A stretch of 64,000 nt of DNA from Promicromonospora soli (GCF_014653785.1 NZ_BNAS01000002.1:718807-782806); one strand, 5' to 3'. Counted from the first letter of the stretch, positions 17,894 through 27,118 are shown. Made by a program: numbers and translations. Notes: a model not told the origin generated them from the sequence alone.

Positions 17894-18022
17894 GCGGACC
17901 TCCTCGCTCGCTCGGGGGACAGTAGCAGGTACGTGACAACAGGGGTCACGTACCGTCGCCATGCTACGCGGAACGGCTGACAGTCCGCCGAAAGGTCGGC
18001 CCTACGGACGTCCCCAAGGCCA

Positions 18023-18055
18023 GAGGCGCCGATCACCCCTGGTGATCGGCGCCTC
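18023..18055 (-). terminator. Hairpin after murJ
   Basis: Perfect 15-bp arms GAGGCGCCGATCACC (18023-18037) and GGTGATCGGCGCCTC (18041-18055) with a 3-nt loop lie 20 bp beyond the murJ stop. Confidence 0.85.
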
Positions 18056-18075
18056 CGGTCCGACGGCGGAGGGCG

Positions 18076-19821
18076 TCAGCGCTTGAGACGCGCCAGCACC
18101 GGGGCAAGCAGCCGGTTGAGCTCCTCGACGCGGAGCAGGCGGAGCAGCACCACGTACACGGCGAGCATGACCAGGCCGCAGAGCGCCGTCACCCACAGGC
18201 CGCTGAGCATGGTGAGCACCCAGCCCTTGCCGAACGAGAGCACGTCGAACCCGCCCACCAGCTGGTACACGCCCCATCCGGCGAGGCCGGCCAGGACGGC
18301 GGCGAGGAGCGTCTTGGCGTGGAGGAGGAGGACGCGGCCGCCGTCGAGCCGCCCGCCGAGCTTCTGCCTGAGGCCACCCGTGCGCAGGAGCACCGTGATC
18401 CAGTTCGAGAGGGCGTAGGCGCCACCGGCGGCCACCACCCACAGCTCGATCGGCAGCCAGGTCTTCGCGGCGACCAGGCCGGCCACGAGGGCGAGCGTGG
18501 ACGGCACGGTGATCCAGAAGACGGAGCGGCCGTCCTCGTAGGCGTAGTAGACCCACTTCATGAGGGCCATCGCGCCGAGCGGCACCAGGCCGAACGAGAG
18601 AGCGACCAGCACTGGCGCGATGAGCGCGGTGCCCTCCTCGCCCGCCGTCGGGACGATGAACGCCGTGGCCGGCGCGGCCAGCACGGTGAGCGCGGCGGTG
18701 GCGAACACGGTGAAGACGCCGATGGTGCGCAGGCCGAGGGAGAGATCGTCCCGGACGCGGTCGGTGTCGCCCTCCTGGGCGGCCTTGCTGATCCCCGTGA
18801 ACAGCGCGGTGGCGATGGAGACCGTGACCAGCGAGTGGGGCAGCAGGTAGATCAGGAGTGCCTGCGTGTAGGAGCCGTTGCCGGCGACCGCCTGGAAGGG
18901 GGTGCTGGCGGCACCCGCCTCGGCCGAGACCCTGGTCAGGTAGGCGACGCCGACCTGCTCCAGGACGACCGCGGCGAACGTCCACATGGCGACCGACCCG
19001 GCCGAGCGCAGCCCGATGCCGCGCAGCCCCAGACGGAAGCGCCAGCGGAAGCCCGAGCGCAGCAGGGGGACCAGCAGCACCAGAGCCTGCGCGGCGATGC
19101 CGAGGGTGGCCGTCGCCGCCAGGAGGATCGTGCGCGGCGTGTCCCACTGGGACAGGTCGTTGATGCCGAGCTCGGGCGAGGTGCCGAACACCAGGAGAAA
19201 GACGCCGAACCCGACGACCGAGACCACGTTGTTCGCCACGGGCGCCCACATGAACGGCCCGAACTGCTCTCGTGCGTTCAGTACCTGGCCCAGCAGCGTG
19301 TACAGGCCGTAGAAGAACAGCTGGGGGATGCACCAGTAGGCGAACACGGTGCCCAGTGCGAGCTGCTCCGCCGTCCAGCCGTCCGTGTAGAGCATCACCA
19401 CCCATGCCGACATGCCCGTGAGGACCGCGGTGATCGCGAGGATGCCTACGGCGGAGACCGTGAGCAGCTTGTCGATCCGCTCCTGCGAGTTGTGCGCGCG
19501 GAACGCCTTGACGATCTGCGGCACGAGGACGGCGTTCAGCATGCCGCCCGCGAGGATCGCGAACAGCACGTTGGGCAGCTTGTTCGCGACGTCGAACGCG
19601 ATGGCGACGCTGCCCACCGAGCCGATGGCGGCCACGAGCATCATGTTCCGCACCAGGCCGCCCAGGCGGGAGGCGGCGGTGCCGGCGGCCATCACTATCG
19701 AGTTGCGTCCCAGGCCCCGGGAGGACGGCGGCATCGCGGGCACGCCCGGACCGCTCGCGGCTTCCGAGCTGGGGTCCGACGCTGGGTCGGTCGGTGCGGT
19801 CACGGCGTTCTCCTGGGTCAA
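18076..19821 (-). CDS. murJ: Lipid II flippase MurJ (MviN family)
   Basis: MurJ moves lipid-linked peptidoglycan precursor across the membrane. The 581-residue protein has a 38-residue Ser/Pro-rich N-tail, then 14 or so predicted helices of the MOP superfamily, with the conserved GTAASRLGGLVRNMMLVAA near the start and PQLFFYGLYTLLGQVLNAR around residue 175. The MviN fusion partner kinase of mycobacteria is absent; the pseudokinase gene follows downstream. It lies directly after DUF6049 on the same strand, 66 bp apart, suggesting one operon for envelope functions. Confidence 0.93.
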   Translation of the reverse strand: MTQENAVTAPTDPASDPSSEAASGPGVPAMPPSSRGLGRNSIVMAAGTAASRLGGLVRNMMLVAAIGSVGSVAIAFDVANKLPNVLFAILAGGMLNAVLVPQIVKAFRAHNSQERIDKLLTVSAVGILAITAVLTGMSAWVVMLYTDGWTAEQLALGTVFAYWCIPQLFFYGLYTLLGQVLNAREQFGPFMWAPVANNVVSVVGFGVFLLVFGTSPELGINDLSQWDTPRTILLAATATLGIAAQALVLLVPLLRSGFRWRFRLGLRGIGLRSAGSVAMWTFAAVVLEQVGVAYLTRVSAEAGAASTPFQAVAGNGSYTQALLIYLLPHSLVTVSIATALFTGISKAAQEGDTDRVRDDLSLGLRTIGVFTVFATAALTVLAAPATAFIVPTAGEEGTALIAPVLVALSFGLVPLGAMALMKWVYYAYEDGRSVFWITVPSTLALVAGLVAAKTWLPIELWVVAAGGAYALSNWITVLLRTGGLRQKLGGRLDGGRVLLLHAKTLLAAVLAGLAGWGVYQLVGGFDVLSFGKGWVLTMLSGLWVTALCGLVMLAVYVVLLRLLRVEELNRLLAPVLARLKR

Positions 19822-19887
19822 GCGACTACTCCCGTGGTCTGGGCTTCGCCCGGCGCTGTTCGGCCGACGTGTGCGGCGGCCGAAACA

Positions 19888-22134
19888 CTACTCTGCCGGG
19901 ACGGCCACGGAATCCGCGGACGCCATGCGTGCGGAATCCGGCGCCTCGGCCGCCATGCCGGTCGCCTCCTCGACGTCCTCGCGGGTGGCACGGTACGGGG
20001 AACGCCCGCGGCGCACCGTGCGCCAGATGCCTGCGAGGAACAGCAGCGCGACGAGGCCCGCGGCGATCCACGTGCCGATCTCCTCCCAGCCGGCGCGTAC
20101 CCGGACCTGGAACGACGAGTCGTCGGTGATCTTCGCGCCGGTCGGCGTGAGCACCTGCGCGGCGACCTCGACGTCGCCCGAGCCGATCGCGCGCACCGGC
20201 ACCTGCACGTCCATCTCCTGACCTGCCGGGATGGTCTCCGTGCTGCGGGCATCGACGGTGAGCCTCGGGTGATCGGGGCGCAGCACCACCGTGACCGTCG
20301 CGTCGACGTTGAGGCTGTTGCGCACCCGGACGGGGATGTTGCCGACGTCGGAGATGAAGTTGACGTCCTGCCGGGGGACAACCGACACCGACTCCTGCGT
20401 GAGCTCGCTCGTCGACGCCAGGGTCTCCTCGACGAGCACCTCGCGGAGGCCGGGGTCGGCGCGGTGCGCGACGGAGAGCGGAGCGACCAGGCGTGTGACG
20501 CCCGGTCGCCAGATCTGGGCGGCGTCCTGCCCGGCGACCGTCGAGAACGTGACTACCGCGTCGCGCGCGTGCTCCAGCCCCGCGACGTTGGTGGCGCCGA
20601 GCTCGGCCTTGGCCACCCGGCGGTCCGGCAGGGGAGTGCGGGGCACGTCGGGCGCGTCCTGCTCGAAGAGCTTGTCCAGGGACGTGACGGTGACCCAGCC
20701 CGAGGCATCGAGCTCGTCCAGGATCGAGCTCGCCGCCTCGGCGTCGGGCGTCCAGGTGCGCGGCGCCACTATCGACAGGGACGGGGGGTCGGACGGCGCT
20801 TGGCTCACGACGGCGGCCGTCTCCGCGAGGAGACGCTGCGTGCCCTCGGTCGTCGTGGAGGCGGTGGTGACCGCCCTCGGGGCAGCCGCGTTCACCGTGG
20901 CCTGCGCGGTCTCCGCGCCCGACAGGTCGGTCGCGGAGAGGAAGGCCTGCGTGAGGGCCGCGTCGCTCACGACGGCGTGCGCCGTGCCCGACGGGGTGGT
21001 GACCTCCGCCCGGCCCGTCACAGTGCCCCCGTCCTCGGTTGCCAGCCCGCCGCTGCCGACCACGACGTTCCGCCGGTCGGCCGAGACGGCGAGGTCGAGG
21101 GTCTCGACGTCGGGCACGACGCCGTCGGCGGGCCAGGCCAGGTTCGACCGCCACGCCTCCGGGACTTCCCAGTTGGACCGACGGGGGGCGTGGAGGAAGC
21201 TCCGCGCGCCGGAGGTACGCACGTTGGCGTGAGCGAGCGCGGCGAGGTCCGGGTCGTGGCTCGGCAGGGTGTAGGTGGCGGTGTTCGCGGCGGCATCGAG
21301 CATGTCCTCGGACCACTGCGCGAGGGCCGGGTCCTTCGACCGCGTGGCAACGCCCATGACGTCGGGGTCGATCGCGAGCGACAGGTTGCTCTTCTTGGCG
21401 ACCTGCAGCACGCCGTCGAGCCGCTGGCCGGCGGCAGTGCTCTGCGCCAGCTCGATCTCGACGGTGCTCGGGTCGGCCGGGTCGGCGGCAGGGCCGGTCA
21501 CCGCGGCCAGGACGCTGAGCTGCAGGGGATCGCGGTCGGCGCCGTCGGCGTCGTACACCAGGAACGAGCGGGCGATGCCGAGGCGGCCCGTGGCGTCGCC
21601 GACGGCGACCGCGAGCCGGCGCGCACCGAAACCCAGGAACGTCTGGGCGCCCGGGTCGTAGGTGTAGGAGATGTCCGCGGACGCACCCGGTGCCAGGCGC
21701 GGGACCGACTTCGGCACGGGATTGCCGTGGACCCGGTCGAGCAGGCTAGCCGCGGACCACGCATCGATCTCGGCGCGCGTCGTGAGCGCGAGGTAGTCGA
21801 CGGTCAGCTCGGCCACTGCGTCCGAAACCACGGCGTCGGACTTGTTGGTGACCTTCGCCCGGATGGTCACCTCGTCGCCCGGCCTCGCGACCGGATGCGA
21901 GATCTCGACGACGGAGACGTCCAGCAAGCCCTGTGCGGAGACCGCCGCGGGGATGGACTGGGTGACTGTGGTGCTCGCGGTGCCGCGTTCCGTCGTCGGA
22001 CCTGTGGCAGCGGCCGGAGTTATCGCCGAACCGACGAGCATCGCGCCCGCCAGGAGCACGGCGCCGATCGTGCCGGTGCGGCGGGCCGCCCGGAGGCGGG
22101 CGGGACTGCGCGAGATGTCGTGGTGCTGCGTCAT
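19888..22134 (-). CDS. DUF6049 family exported membrane protein
   Basis: This 748-residue protein has a signal peptide (TIGAVLLAGAMLVGSAITPA, about residues 21-40), a long extracellular region, and one C-terminal membrane helix (IGTWIAAGLVALLFLAGIW, about 690-710) followed by a short basic tail. The family is found in actinobacteria beside murJ; its function is unknown. Two Ig-like stretches (ISHPVARPGDEVTIRAKVTN and the C-terminal VPVRAIGSGDVEV) suggest beta-sandwich domains. The ATG overlaps the Nudix gene stop by 4 nt. Confidence 0.8.
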   Translation of the reverse strand: MTQHHDISRSPARLRAARRTGTIGAVLLAGAMLVGSAITPAAATGPTTERGTASTTVTQSIPAAVSAQGLLDVSVVEISHPVARPGDEVTIRAKVTNKSDAVVSDAVAELTVDYLALTTRAEIDAWSAASLLDRVHGNPVPKSVPRLAPGASADISYTYDPGAQTFLGFGARRLAVAVGDATGRLGIARSFLVYDADGADRDPLQLSVLAAVTGPAADPADPSTVEIELAQSTAAGQRLDGVLQVAKKSNLSLAIDPDVMGVATRSKDPALAQWSEDMLDAAANTATYTLPSHDPDLAALAHANVRTSGARSFLHAPRRSNWEVPEAWRSNLAWPADGVVPDVETLDLAVSADRRNVVVGSGGLATEDGGTVTGRAEVTTPSGTAHAVVSDAALTQAFLSATDLSGAETAQATVNAAAPRAVTTASTTTEGTQRLLAETAAVVSQAPSDPPSLSIVAPRTWTPDAEAASSILDELDASGWVTVTSLDKLFEQDAPDVPRTPLPDRRVAKAELGATNVAGLEHARDAVVTFSTVAGQDAAQIWRPGVTRLVAPLSVAHRADPGLREVLVEETLASTSELTQESVSVVPRQDVNFISDVGNIPVRVRNSLNVDATVTVVLRPDHPRLTVDARSTETIPAGQEMDVQVPVRAIGSGDVEVAAQVLTPTGAKITDDSSFQVRVRAGWEEIGTWIAAGLVALLFLAGIWRTVRRGRSPYRATREDVEEATGMAAEAPDSARMASADSVAVPAE

Positions 22135-22766
22135 GGCAGGTCGGGGCGCTCCGTGGGGAAGGCGTCGGCGCGCAACGCGTCCCGGAGGTTCCTCGACGAC
22201 TCGAGGAGATCCAGGGCGGCCGCGGCCAGTCGCTGCTCGTTCGGGTACGACAGGCGCTCGGCAAGCTCGTCGACCCTGACCCAGAGAGCGTCCTCGGCTT
22301 CGCCGTCCGGATCGTTCTCCACGGTCAGGTGACCGCCCTCCGCGCGCAAGAGGTAATGGTGCACCACCTTGTGCACCCGCCGGTCCTCACCGGTGAACCA
22401 GTAGTCGATCACGCCGAGCTCCGCCTGGATGGAACCGCGGATCCCGGTCTCCTCGCGAATCTCGCGGATCGCAGCCTCCTGTGGCGTCTCGCGACCCTCG
22501 AGGTGGCCCTTCGGCAGGCACCACTCCAGGCGCCCCGTTCGGTTGCGGCGCAGCAGCACCGCGGCGCTGAAGTCCTCAGGGCGTTCGGACCCAGCCCGCA
22601 GCACCAGTCCGCCGGCCGACGTCTCGTCCACTATCGGCAAGTGCGCCGGGGCGGTCATCGCCGCGGCGCGCCGGGCAGGGTTGACCCGCAACGGCGCCCC
22701 GCCGGGTGGCGTGGGCACCTCCGGGCGACCGCCAGGACGGTCGCTCGCCGGAACAGGGGTGGACAT
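22131..22766 (-). CDS. Nudix hydrolase
   Basis: A 211-residue Nudix-fold hydrolase of nucleoside diphosphates linked to X. The Nudix box is complete: GHLEGRETPQEAAIREIREE, with the REIREE catalytic residues near positions 95-110. The first 45 residues are Pro/Gly-rich and unconserved, so translation may start at the later ATG in AAAMTAPAHLP. The substrate cannot be told; this position between cca and murJ is typical of actinobacterial MutT-like proteins. It is divergent from cca, with a 109-bp gap. Confidence 0.88.
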   Translation of the reverse strand: MSTPVPASDRPGGRPEVPTPPGGAPLRVNPARRAAAMTAPAHLPIVDETSAGGLVLRAGSERPEDFSAAVLLRRNRTGRLEWCLPKGHLEGRETPQEAAIREIREETGIRGSIQAELGVIDYWFTGEDRRVHKVVHHYLLRAEGGHLTVENDPDGEAEDALWVRVDELAERLSYPNEQRLAAAALDLLESSRNLRDALRADAFPTERPDLP

Positions 22767-22875
22767 GCCCCAACACTACCGACTGAGCGTCGTTGGTCTG
22801 GTCAGGTGAGGTGGTGCGGGCGGTTTCGGGCGCGGGTTCGGTGAGTGGGGGTGGGGTCTGGGAGAATCTTGGGCT

Positions 22876-24312
22876 GTGTCTACCCCTGAGCAGGATCTGC
22901 TGCGTCGCGCGCTCGGCGTGCTGACCGAGATGGCGCCCGCCGCGCTCGAGCTGGGCGAGCAGTTTCGTGCCTCCGGCCACGAGCTCTCGCTCGTCGGCGG
23001 TCCGGTGCGGGACGCCTTCCTCGGCCGTGCGAGCAACGACCTGGACTTCGCGACGTCGGCGTCGCCGGATCAGACGCAGAAGATTCTCGCGCGCTGGGGC
23101 GACGCCAACTGGGACATCGGCAGGGAGTTCGGCACCATCGGGGCGCGGCGGGGCGACGTCGTCGTCGAAGTGACCACGTACCGGACGGACAGGTACGACC
23201 CGGCGTCGCGCAAGCCGCTCGTCGAGTTCGGGGACTCGCTCGACGGCGACCTGTCGCGCCGCGACTTCACCGTGAACGCGATGGCGGTGCGGGTGCCCGA
23301 CCTGACCTTCGTCGATCCGTTCAACGGGCTGAGCGACCTCGCGGCCGGGGTGCTGCGCACTCCCATCGCACCCGAGCGCTCTTTCGACGACGACCCGCTG
23401 CGCATGATGCGCGCCGCGCGCTTCGCCGCACAGCTCTCGTTTCACGTGGAACAGGGAACGCTCGCTGCGCTGGTCGCGATGGCCGAGCGGATCGAGATCG
23501 TGTCGGCCGAACGCGTGCAGGCGGAGATCACCAAGCTGCTCCTGAGCGACAACCCACGCGCAGGGCTCGAGGTGCTGGTCGACACCGGCCTCGCCGACCA
23601 GGTGCTGCCCGAGCTGCCCGCTCTCCAGCTCGAGATCGATGAGCACCACCGGCACAAGGACGTCTACCAGCACTCGCTCACCGTGCTGGAACAGGCGATC
23701 GCCCAGGAGACCGGGCCCGACGGTCCGGTGCCGGCGCCGGACCTGGTGCTGCGCCTCGCTTCGCTGCTGCACGACATCGGCAAGCCCGCCACGCGGCGCT
23801 TCGAGCCCGGCGGGGGCGTGAGCTTCCACCACCACGAGGTGGTCGGCGCCAAGCTCACCGCGAAGCGGCTCAAGGCGCTCAAGTTCGAGAAGCAGGTGGT
23901 CAAGGACGTGTCGCGCCTCGTGGAGCTGCACCTCCGGTTCCACGGATACGGCGACGGCGTATGGACGGACTCCGCCGTCCGCCGCTACGTGACCGACGCC
24001 GGCCCGCTCCTCGAGCGGCTGCACCGGCTCACCCGCGCCGACTCGACGACGCGCAACAAGCGGAAGGCCAAGCGGCTGTCCGACGCGTACACCGACCTCG
24101 AGGACCGGATCTCCGTGCTGCGCGAGCAGGAGGAGATCGACGCGATCCGGCCCGACCTCGACGGCACGCAGATCATGGAGATCCTGGGGATCTCGCCGTC
24201 GCGCGAGGTCGGCGAGGCATACAAGTACCTGCTGAGCCTGCGCATGGAGCGGGGGCCGCTGGGTGAGGAAGTGGCGACGGAAGAACTGAAGAAGTGGTGG
24301 GCCGACCGGTAG
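22876..24312 (+). CDS. cca: CCA-adding tRNA nucleotidyltransferase
   Basis: This 478-residue enzyme adds or repairs the 3' CCA end of tRNA. The nucleotidyltransferase domain has LVGGPVRDAFLGRASNDLDF, with the metal-binding DLD, followed by RRDFTVNAMAVRVPD and the DDPLRMMRAARFAAQL segment. A C-terminal HD domain (SLLHDIGKPATRR) is present, as in many bacterial CCA enzymes. GTG at 22876 begins MSTPEQDLLRRAL. A near-perfect parS site lies inside at 23438-23453. Confidence 0.95.
   Translation: MSTPEQDLLRRALGVLTEMAPAALELGEQFRASGHELSLVGGPVRDAFLGRASNDLDFATSASPDQTQKILARWGDANWDIGREFGTIGARRGDVVVEVTTYRTDRYDPASRKPLVEFGDSLDGDLSRRDFTVNAMAVRVPDLTFVDPFNGLSDLAAGVLRTPIAPERSFDDDPLRMMRAARFAAQLSFHVEQGTLAALVAMAERIEIVSAERVQAEITKLLLSDNPRAGLEVLVDTGLADQVLPELPALQLEIDEHHRHKDVYQHSLTVLEQAIAQETGPDGPVPAPDLVLRLASLLHDIGKPATRRFEPGGGVSFHHHEVVGAKLTAKRLKALKFEKQVVKDVSRLVELHLRFHGYGDGVWTDSAVRRYVTDAGPLLERLHRLTRADSTTRNKRKAKRLSDAYTDLEDRISVLREQEEIDAIRPDLDGTQIMEILGISPSREVGEAYKYLLSLRMERGPLGEEVATEELKKWWADR
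23438..23453. other. Distal parS-like site in cca (one mismatch)
   Basis: CGTTTCACGTGGAACA matches parS except for one base (G for A) in the second half-site, the same change as at 7332-7347. It is coding (SFHVEQG) and lies 13 kb from the main cluster. Confidence 0.65.
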
Positions 24313-24326
24313 TTCGCTGCCGCCGC

Positions 24327-24364
24327 TGGTCGAGCCCCGTCCGCTGGTCGAGCTTGTCGAGACC
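24327..24364. repeat. Dispersed repeat, forward copies, before the GIY-YIG gene
   Basis: A truncated copy (TGGTCGAG at 24327) is followed by a full copy TGGTCGAGCTTGTCGAGACC at 24345-24364. This 20-bp sequence recurs across the window in both orientations. Confidence 0.85.
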
Positions 24365-24378
24365 TCGTTCCTGCAGGC

Positions 24379-24672
24379 TCAGCTCGTGGCAGGGACGGTC
24401 CTCGAACGAGCCAGCTTCGGCAGGTCCCCAAGCCGACCCTCGATGAGTGCAAGCCGTTTCGCTCGAGACCAACCCTGTACTTGCTTCTCGCGAAGGAAAG
24501 CGTCGTCGATGCGCGAGTACTCCTCGCAGTAGACGAGGCGGACTGGCCGACGACGCCGCGTATAGGCCGCGCCCTCGCCCTCGTTGTGCTGACCGAGGCG
24601 GCGCTCGAGGTCGAGGGTGCTACCGACGTAGAACGAACCGTCGCTACAACTGAGGATGTACATGTGCGCCAT
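24379..24672 (-). CDS. Small GIY-YIG nuclease family protein
   Basis: A 97-residue YhbQ/UPF0213-like protein consisting of one GIY-YIG domain. It shows MYILSCSDGSFYVGSTLDLE (the GIY and YIG motifs are YIL and YVG), Arg in LERRLGQHN and the catalytic-type EYSRIDDAFLREKQVQGW Glu. I chose the ATG at 24672 (MAHMYIL); an earlier ATG at 24693 would add seven residues. There is no clear RBS. The gene is bracketed by dispersed repeats in opposite orientations, which suggests an associated element. Its cellular role is unknown. Confidence 0.82.
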   Translation of the reverse strand: MAHMYILSCSDGSFYVGSTLDLERRLGQHNEGEGAAYTRRRRPVRLVYCEEYSRIDDAFLREKQVQGWSRAKRLALIEGRLGDLPKLARSRTVPATS

Positions 24673-24722
24673 GGATCGACGATGACATGACAACCGCTGG
24701 TTGGGGCGGTGCCAAAGGGATC

Positions 24723-24731
24723 TGTGGATAA
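24723..24731 (-). promoter_or_regulatory. Perfect DnaA box in an intergenic repeat region
   Basis: TGTGGATAA is the reverse complement of TTATCCACA, an exact DnaA box, 23 kb away from oriC. It lies near the dispersed repeats. It may titrate DnaA or be chance. Confidence 0.45.
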
Positions 24732-24737
24732 CTCGGA

Positions 24738-24818
24738 GGTCTCGACAAGCTCGACCAGCGGTTGGACCTGCAGTCCATCAGCTCAGCCCGTCGAAACCGG
24801 TCTCGACAAGCTCGACCA
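24738..24818. repeat. Dispersed repeat, two inverted-orientation copies
   Basis: GGTCTCGACAAGCTCGACCA occurs at 24738-24757 and again at 24799-24818. These are reverse complements of the copy at 24345-24364, on the other side of the GIY-YIG gene. Confidence 0.85.
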
Positions 24819-24840
24819 CCGACTGGCTCCGCCCGACGAG

Positions 24841-25791
24841 CTAGACGTGGGTCGGGTCGAAGAGGGCGCTCACCGATTCGCCGCTGTGGATACGGCGCAC
24901 CGCCTCCGCGAAGGCCGAGGCCACGCTGATCACGGTCAGCTTGTCGTGCGCGAGGAGCCCGACCGACGGCACCGTGTTGGTGGTCACGATCTCGACCACG
25001 TCGGGGTCGGCGGCGATACGGTGCGCGGCGTCGTTGGCGAAGATGCCGTGGGTACAAGCGATCCGTACGGTGCGCGCGCCGTGCTCCCGGAGCAGGTCGA
25101 GGATGGCCAGGATCGTGGACCCGTTGGCGATCTCGTCGTCGAGCACGATGATGTCGCGGCCGGCGACGTCGCCGATCAGGGACGTGATCTCGACCCGGTC
25201 GCCGTCGAACCGCTCCTTCGCGGCCGCCGCGACCGGAACCCCGAGCATCTTCGCGAACGCCGACGCGCTCTTCGCGTTGCCGAGATCCGGGGAGACTACC
25301 GTCGCCTTCGAGAGGTCGCTCGGCAGGAAGTGCGCCGCGAGCTCACGCAGCGCGTTGAGCTGGTCGGTCGGCACCCGGAAGAATGCGTGCACCTGCGGCG
25401 CATGGAGCGTCATCGTGAGGATCCGGTTCACGCCAGCCGTCTCCAGCAGGTCCGCGACGAGGCGGCCGCCGACCGAGATGCGCGGTGCGTCCTTCTTGTC
25501 CGACCGCGCATACGCGAAGTGCGGCATGACCGCGGTGATCCGGGCCGCCGACGCACCCTTGGCCGCGTCGATCATGAGCAGAAGCTCCATCAGGCTCTCC
25601 TGCGCGGGACGCACCACAGGCTGAACCAGATAGACGTCGCGCTCGCGGCAGTTCTCCAGGAGCTGGACCTGTAGGCAGTCGTTCGCGAAGCGCTGGATCT
25701 TGATCGGGCTCAACGGTACGTCGAGATCAGCGCACATTTCCTGAGCGAAGCGCTGACCCGTGGTTCCGGCAAAGACCCGCACCTCAGCCAT
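24841..25791 (-). CDS. prs: Ribose-phosphate diphosphokinase (PRPP synthetase)
   Basis: This 316-residue enzyme makes PRPP from ribose-5-phosphate and ATP for nucleotide, His and Trp synthesis. It has the two-phosphoribosyl-domain layout: N-terminal FANDCLQVQLLENCRERDVY, the ATP-loop ITAVMPHFAYARSDKKD, and the PRPP loop LDDEIANGSTI, which varies from the usual DDxIDTGGT. That change and its length suit the non-canonical class of actinobacterial Prs paralogues, so it may not be the main PRPP synthetase. It is divergent from the SUKH gene, 52 bp apart. Confidence 0.85.
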   Translation of the reverse strand: MAEVRVFAGTTGQRFAQEMCADLDVPLSPIKIQRFANDCLQVQLLENCRERDVYLVQPVVRPAQESLMELLLMIDAAKGASAARITAVMPHFAYARSDKKDAPRISVGGRLVADLLETAGVNRILTMTLHAPQVHAFFRVPTDQLNALRELAAHFLPSDLSKATVVSPDLGNAKSASAFAKMLGVPVAAAAKERFDGDRVEITSLIGDVAGRDIIVLDDEIANGSTILAILDLLREHGARTVRIACTHGIFANDAAHRIAADPDVVEIVTTNTVPSVGLLAHDKLTVISVASAFAEAVRRIHSGESVSALFDPTHV

Positions 25792-25843
25792 GGCCGAAGT
25801 CTACGGAACCTCGAGCCGACACGCCTAGCCCATGAGGGGCATC

Positions 25844-27118
25844 ATGTTGGCCGTGAGCCTCACCGAATGGCAGACCTGGGAACCGTTCGTCGACGCGCTG
25901 CGCCGGTCGGCGCCGCGGGGGACGGAAGTCAGCGAGTTCGTCGGCACAGTCGGCGGCGGCGCATGGCAGGGCAGGTACCTGGACGACGGCGACGCCGACG
26001 TCCGCCGCGAGCACTACCGCAAGCTCGCGCACGAGGCCGCACGGACGGGCGGCCGTGGACCGAAGGCCGACCTCGACGATGCGCTACGGGCGATCGCCGA
26101 TCTCGTGCCCGACGCCGAGCAGCCCGTGCGGGTAGTCGCGGGCGCCCGACCCGGCGAGGACGTGGTCGAGCTCGTCGCGCTGCCGCCGGCCGTCGTGTCC
26201 GCGCCGGTCACGCCGATCCTCGAGGTCGTCCTGGACCCGGGAGCGCTCCCGATGCAGTACCTGGCGACGATCGCGCCCCAGCCCGGCGCCGCCGCGGCGC
26301 CGTCGGCCGATCCGGACGCCGTGGCGCGGGTGGTCGCGGACCGGATGTCCAAGGCCGTCGGCGCGACACCCGACGAGATCGCCGCCGCCCAGGCGGCCCT
26401 ACCCGGCGGCGCACGTCTGCCGGAGGAGGTTCGGGCGCTGTATGCGACCGCCGGGTCCGGCAGCTTGAAGCTCGCTGGCGAGGAGGGCCTGTTCGGCGGG
26501 TTCGAGATAGTGCCGCTGAGCGGGAGCATCCTGCGCGAGGCGTTCCTGCCCGCCGCCCGCTTCAGCACCTGGACGGCCGACGCCGACACATTCGCACCCG
26601 AGGACCCCGCCGGCCGGGTGCAGGCGGCGATCGGCTCGCCGCTCTGGTTTCCCGTGGGGACCGACGGCGCCGGGAACGTCTACGCCGTCGACCTCGCCCC
26701 GGCGGCGAGCGGGCACGTGGGGCAGGTCGTGTTCCTCGACCACGAGCTGCGCGCCGGGGCGGCGTACCGGGCGGAGAGCATCGCCGCGCTGCTCGTGGGG
26801 CGGCGAGCCGGCTCGTCGGAAGCGTCGCGCGGGCCGAGCCTGCCGAAACCGGGTCCCGACAAGCTCGACCAGCAGGGTGACGCCGAGTTCCTGAACCTCG
26901 AACCCGCGGGCTGGGCGGAGCTGCTCGACGCCGGGACCGTCCCGACCACCCTCAAGGCAGCCGGCCTGTTGCCGGACCGCGCAAACCCGCCGGCGCTGCC
27001 GGACACGATCTCGGTGGCGAATCGGGTGCTCGACCTGCGCGGTCTGGATCCGATTCAGGTCACCCGCGTTACGCGACCCGAGAGCAAGGGTCTGCTCGAC
27101 CGCCTGTTCGACCGGTAG
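25844..27118 (+). CDS. SUKH/SMI1-KNR4 family protein
   Basis: The central part resembles the SUKH domain: IAAAQAALPGGARLPEEVRA, GGFEIVPLSGSILREA and GSPLWFPVGTDGAGNVYAVD. SUKH proteins are frequent immunity proteins of toxin systems, but no toxin gene is adjacent. The N-terminal 100 residues (WEPFVDALRRSAPRG onward) and the C-terminal 90 residues are of unknown fold. I chose the ATG at 25844, with GAGGGG just upstream; an ATG at 25832 is possible. A dispersed repeat lies in frame at 26852, coding GPDKLDQ in a linker. Function not assigned. Confidence 0.7.
   Translation: MLAVSLTEWQTWEPFVDALRRSAPRGTEVSEFVGTVGGGAWQGRYLDDGDADVRREHYRKLAHEAARTGGRGPKADLDDALRAIADLVPDAEQPVRVVAGARPGEDVVELVALPPAVVSAPVTPILEVVLDPGALPMQYLATIAPQPGAAAAPSADPDAVARVVADRMSKAVGATPDEIAAAQAALPGGARLPEEVRALYATAGSGSLKLAGEEGLFGGFEIVPLSGSILREAFLPAARFSTWTADADTFAPEDPAGRVQAAIGSPLWFPVGTDGAGNVYAVDLAPAASGHVGQVVFLDHELRAGAAYRAESIAALLVGRRAGSSEASRGPSLPKPGPDKLDQQGDAEFLNLEPAGWAELLDAGTVPTTLKAAGLLPDRANPPALPDTISVANRVLDLRGLDPIQVTRVTRPESKGLLDRLFDR
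26852..26871. repeat. In-frame dispersed repeat copy in the SUKH gene
   Basis: GGTCCCGACAAGCTCGACCA has one mismatch to the 20-bp repeat and is translated as part of a linker between the SUKH-like domain and the C-terminal region. Confidence 0.75.

Noticed and set aside
18319-22332. 1337-residue plus-strand ORF
   Set aside because: It runs antisense to murJ and the DUF6049 gene; high-GC third positions remove stops. There is no RBS or recognisable domain.
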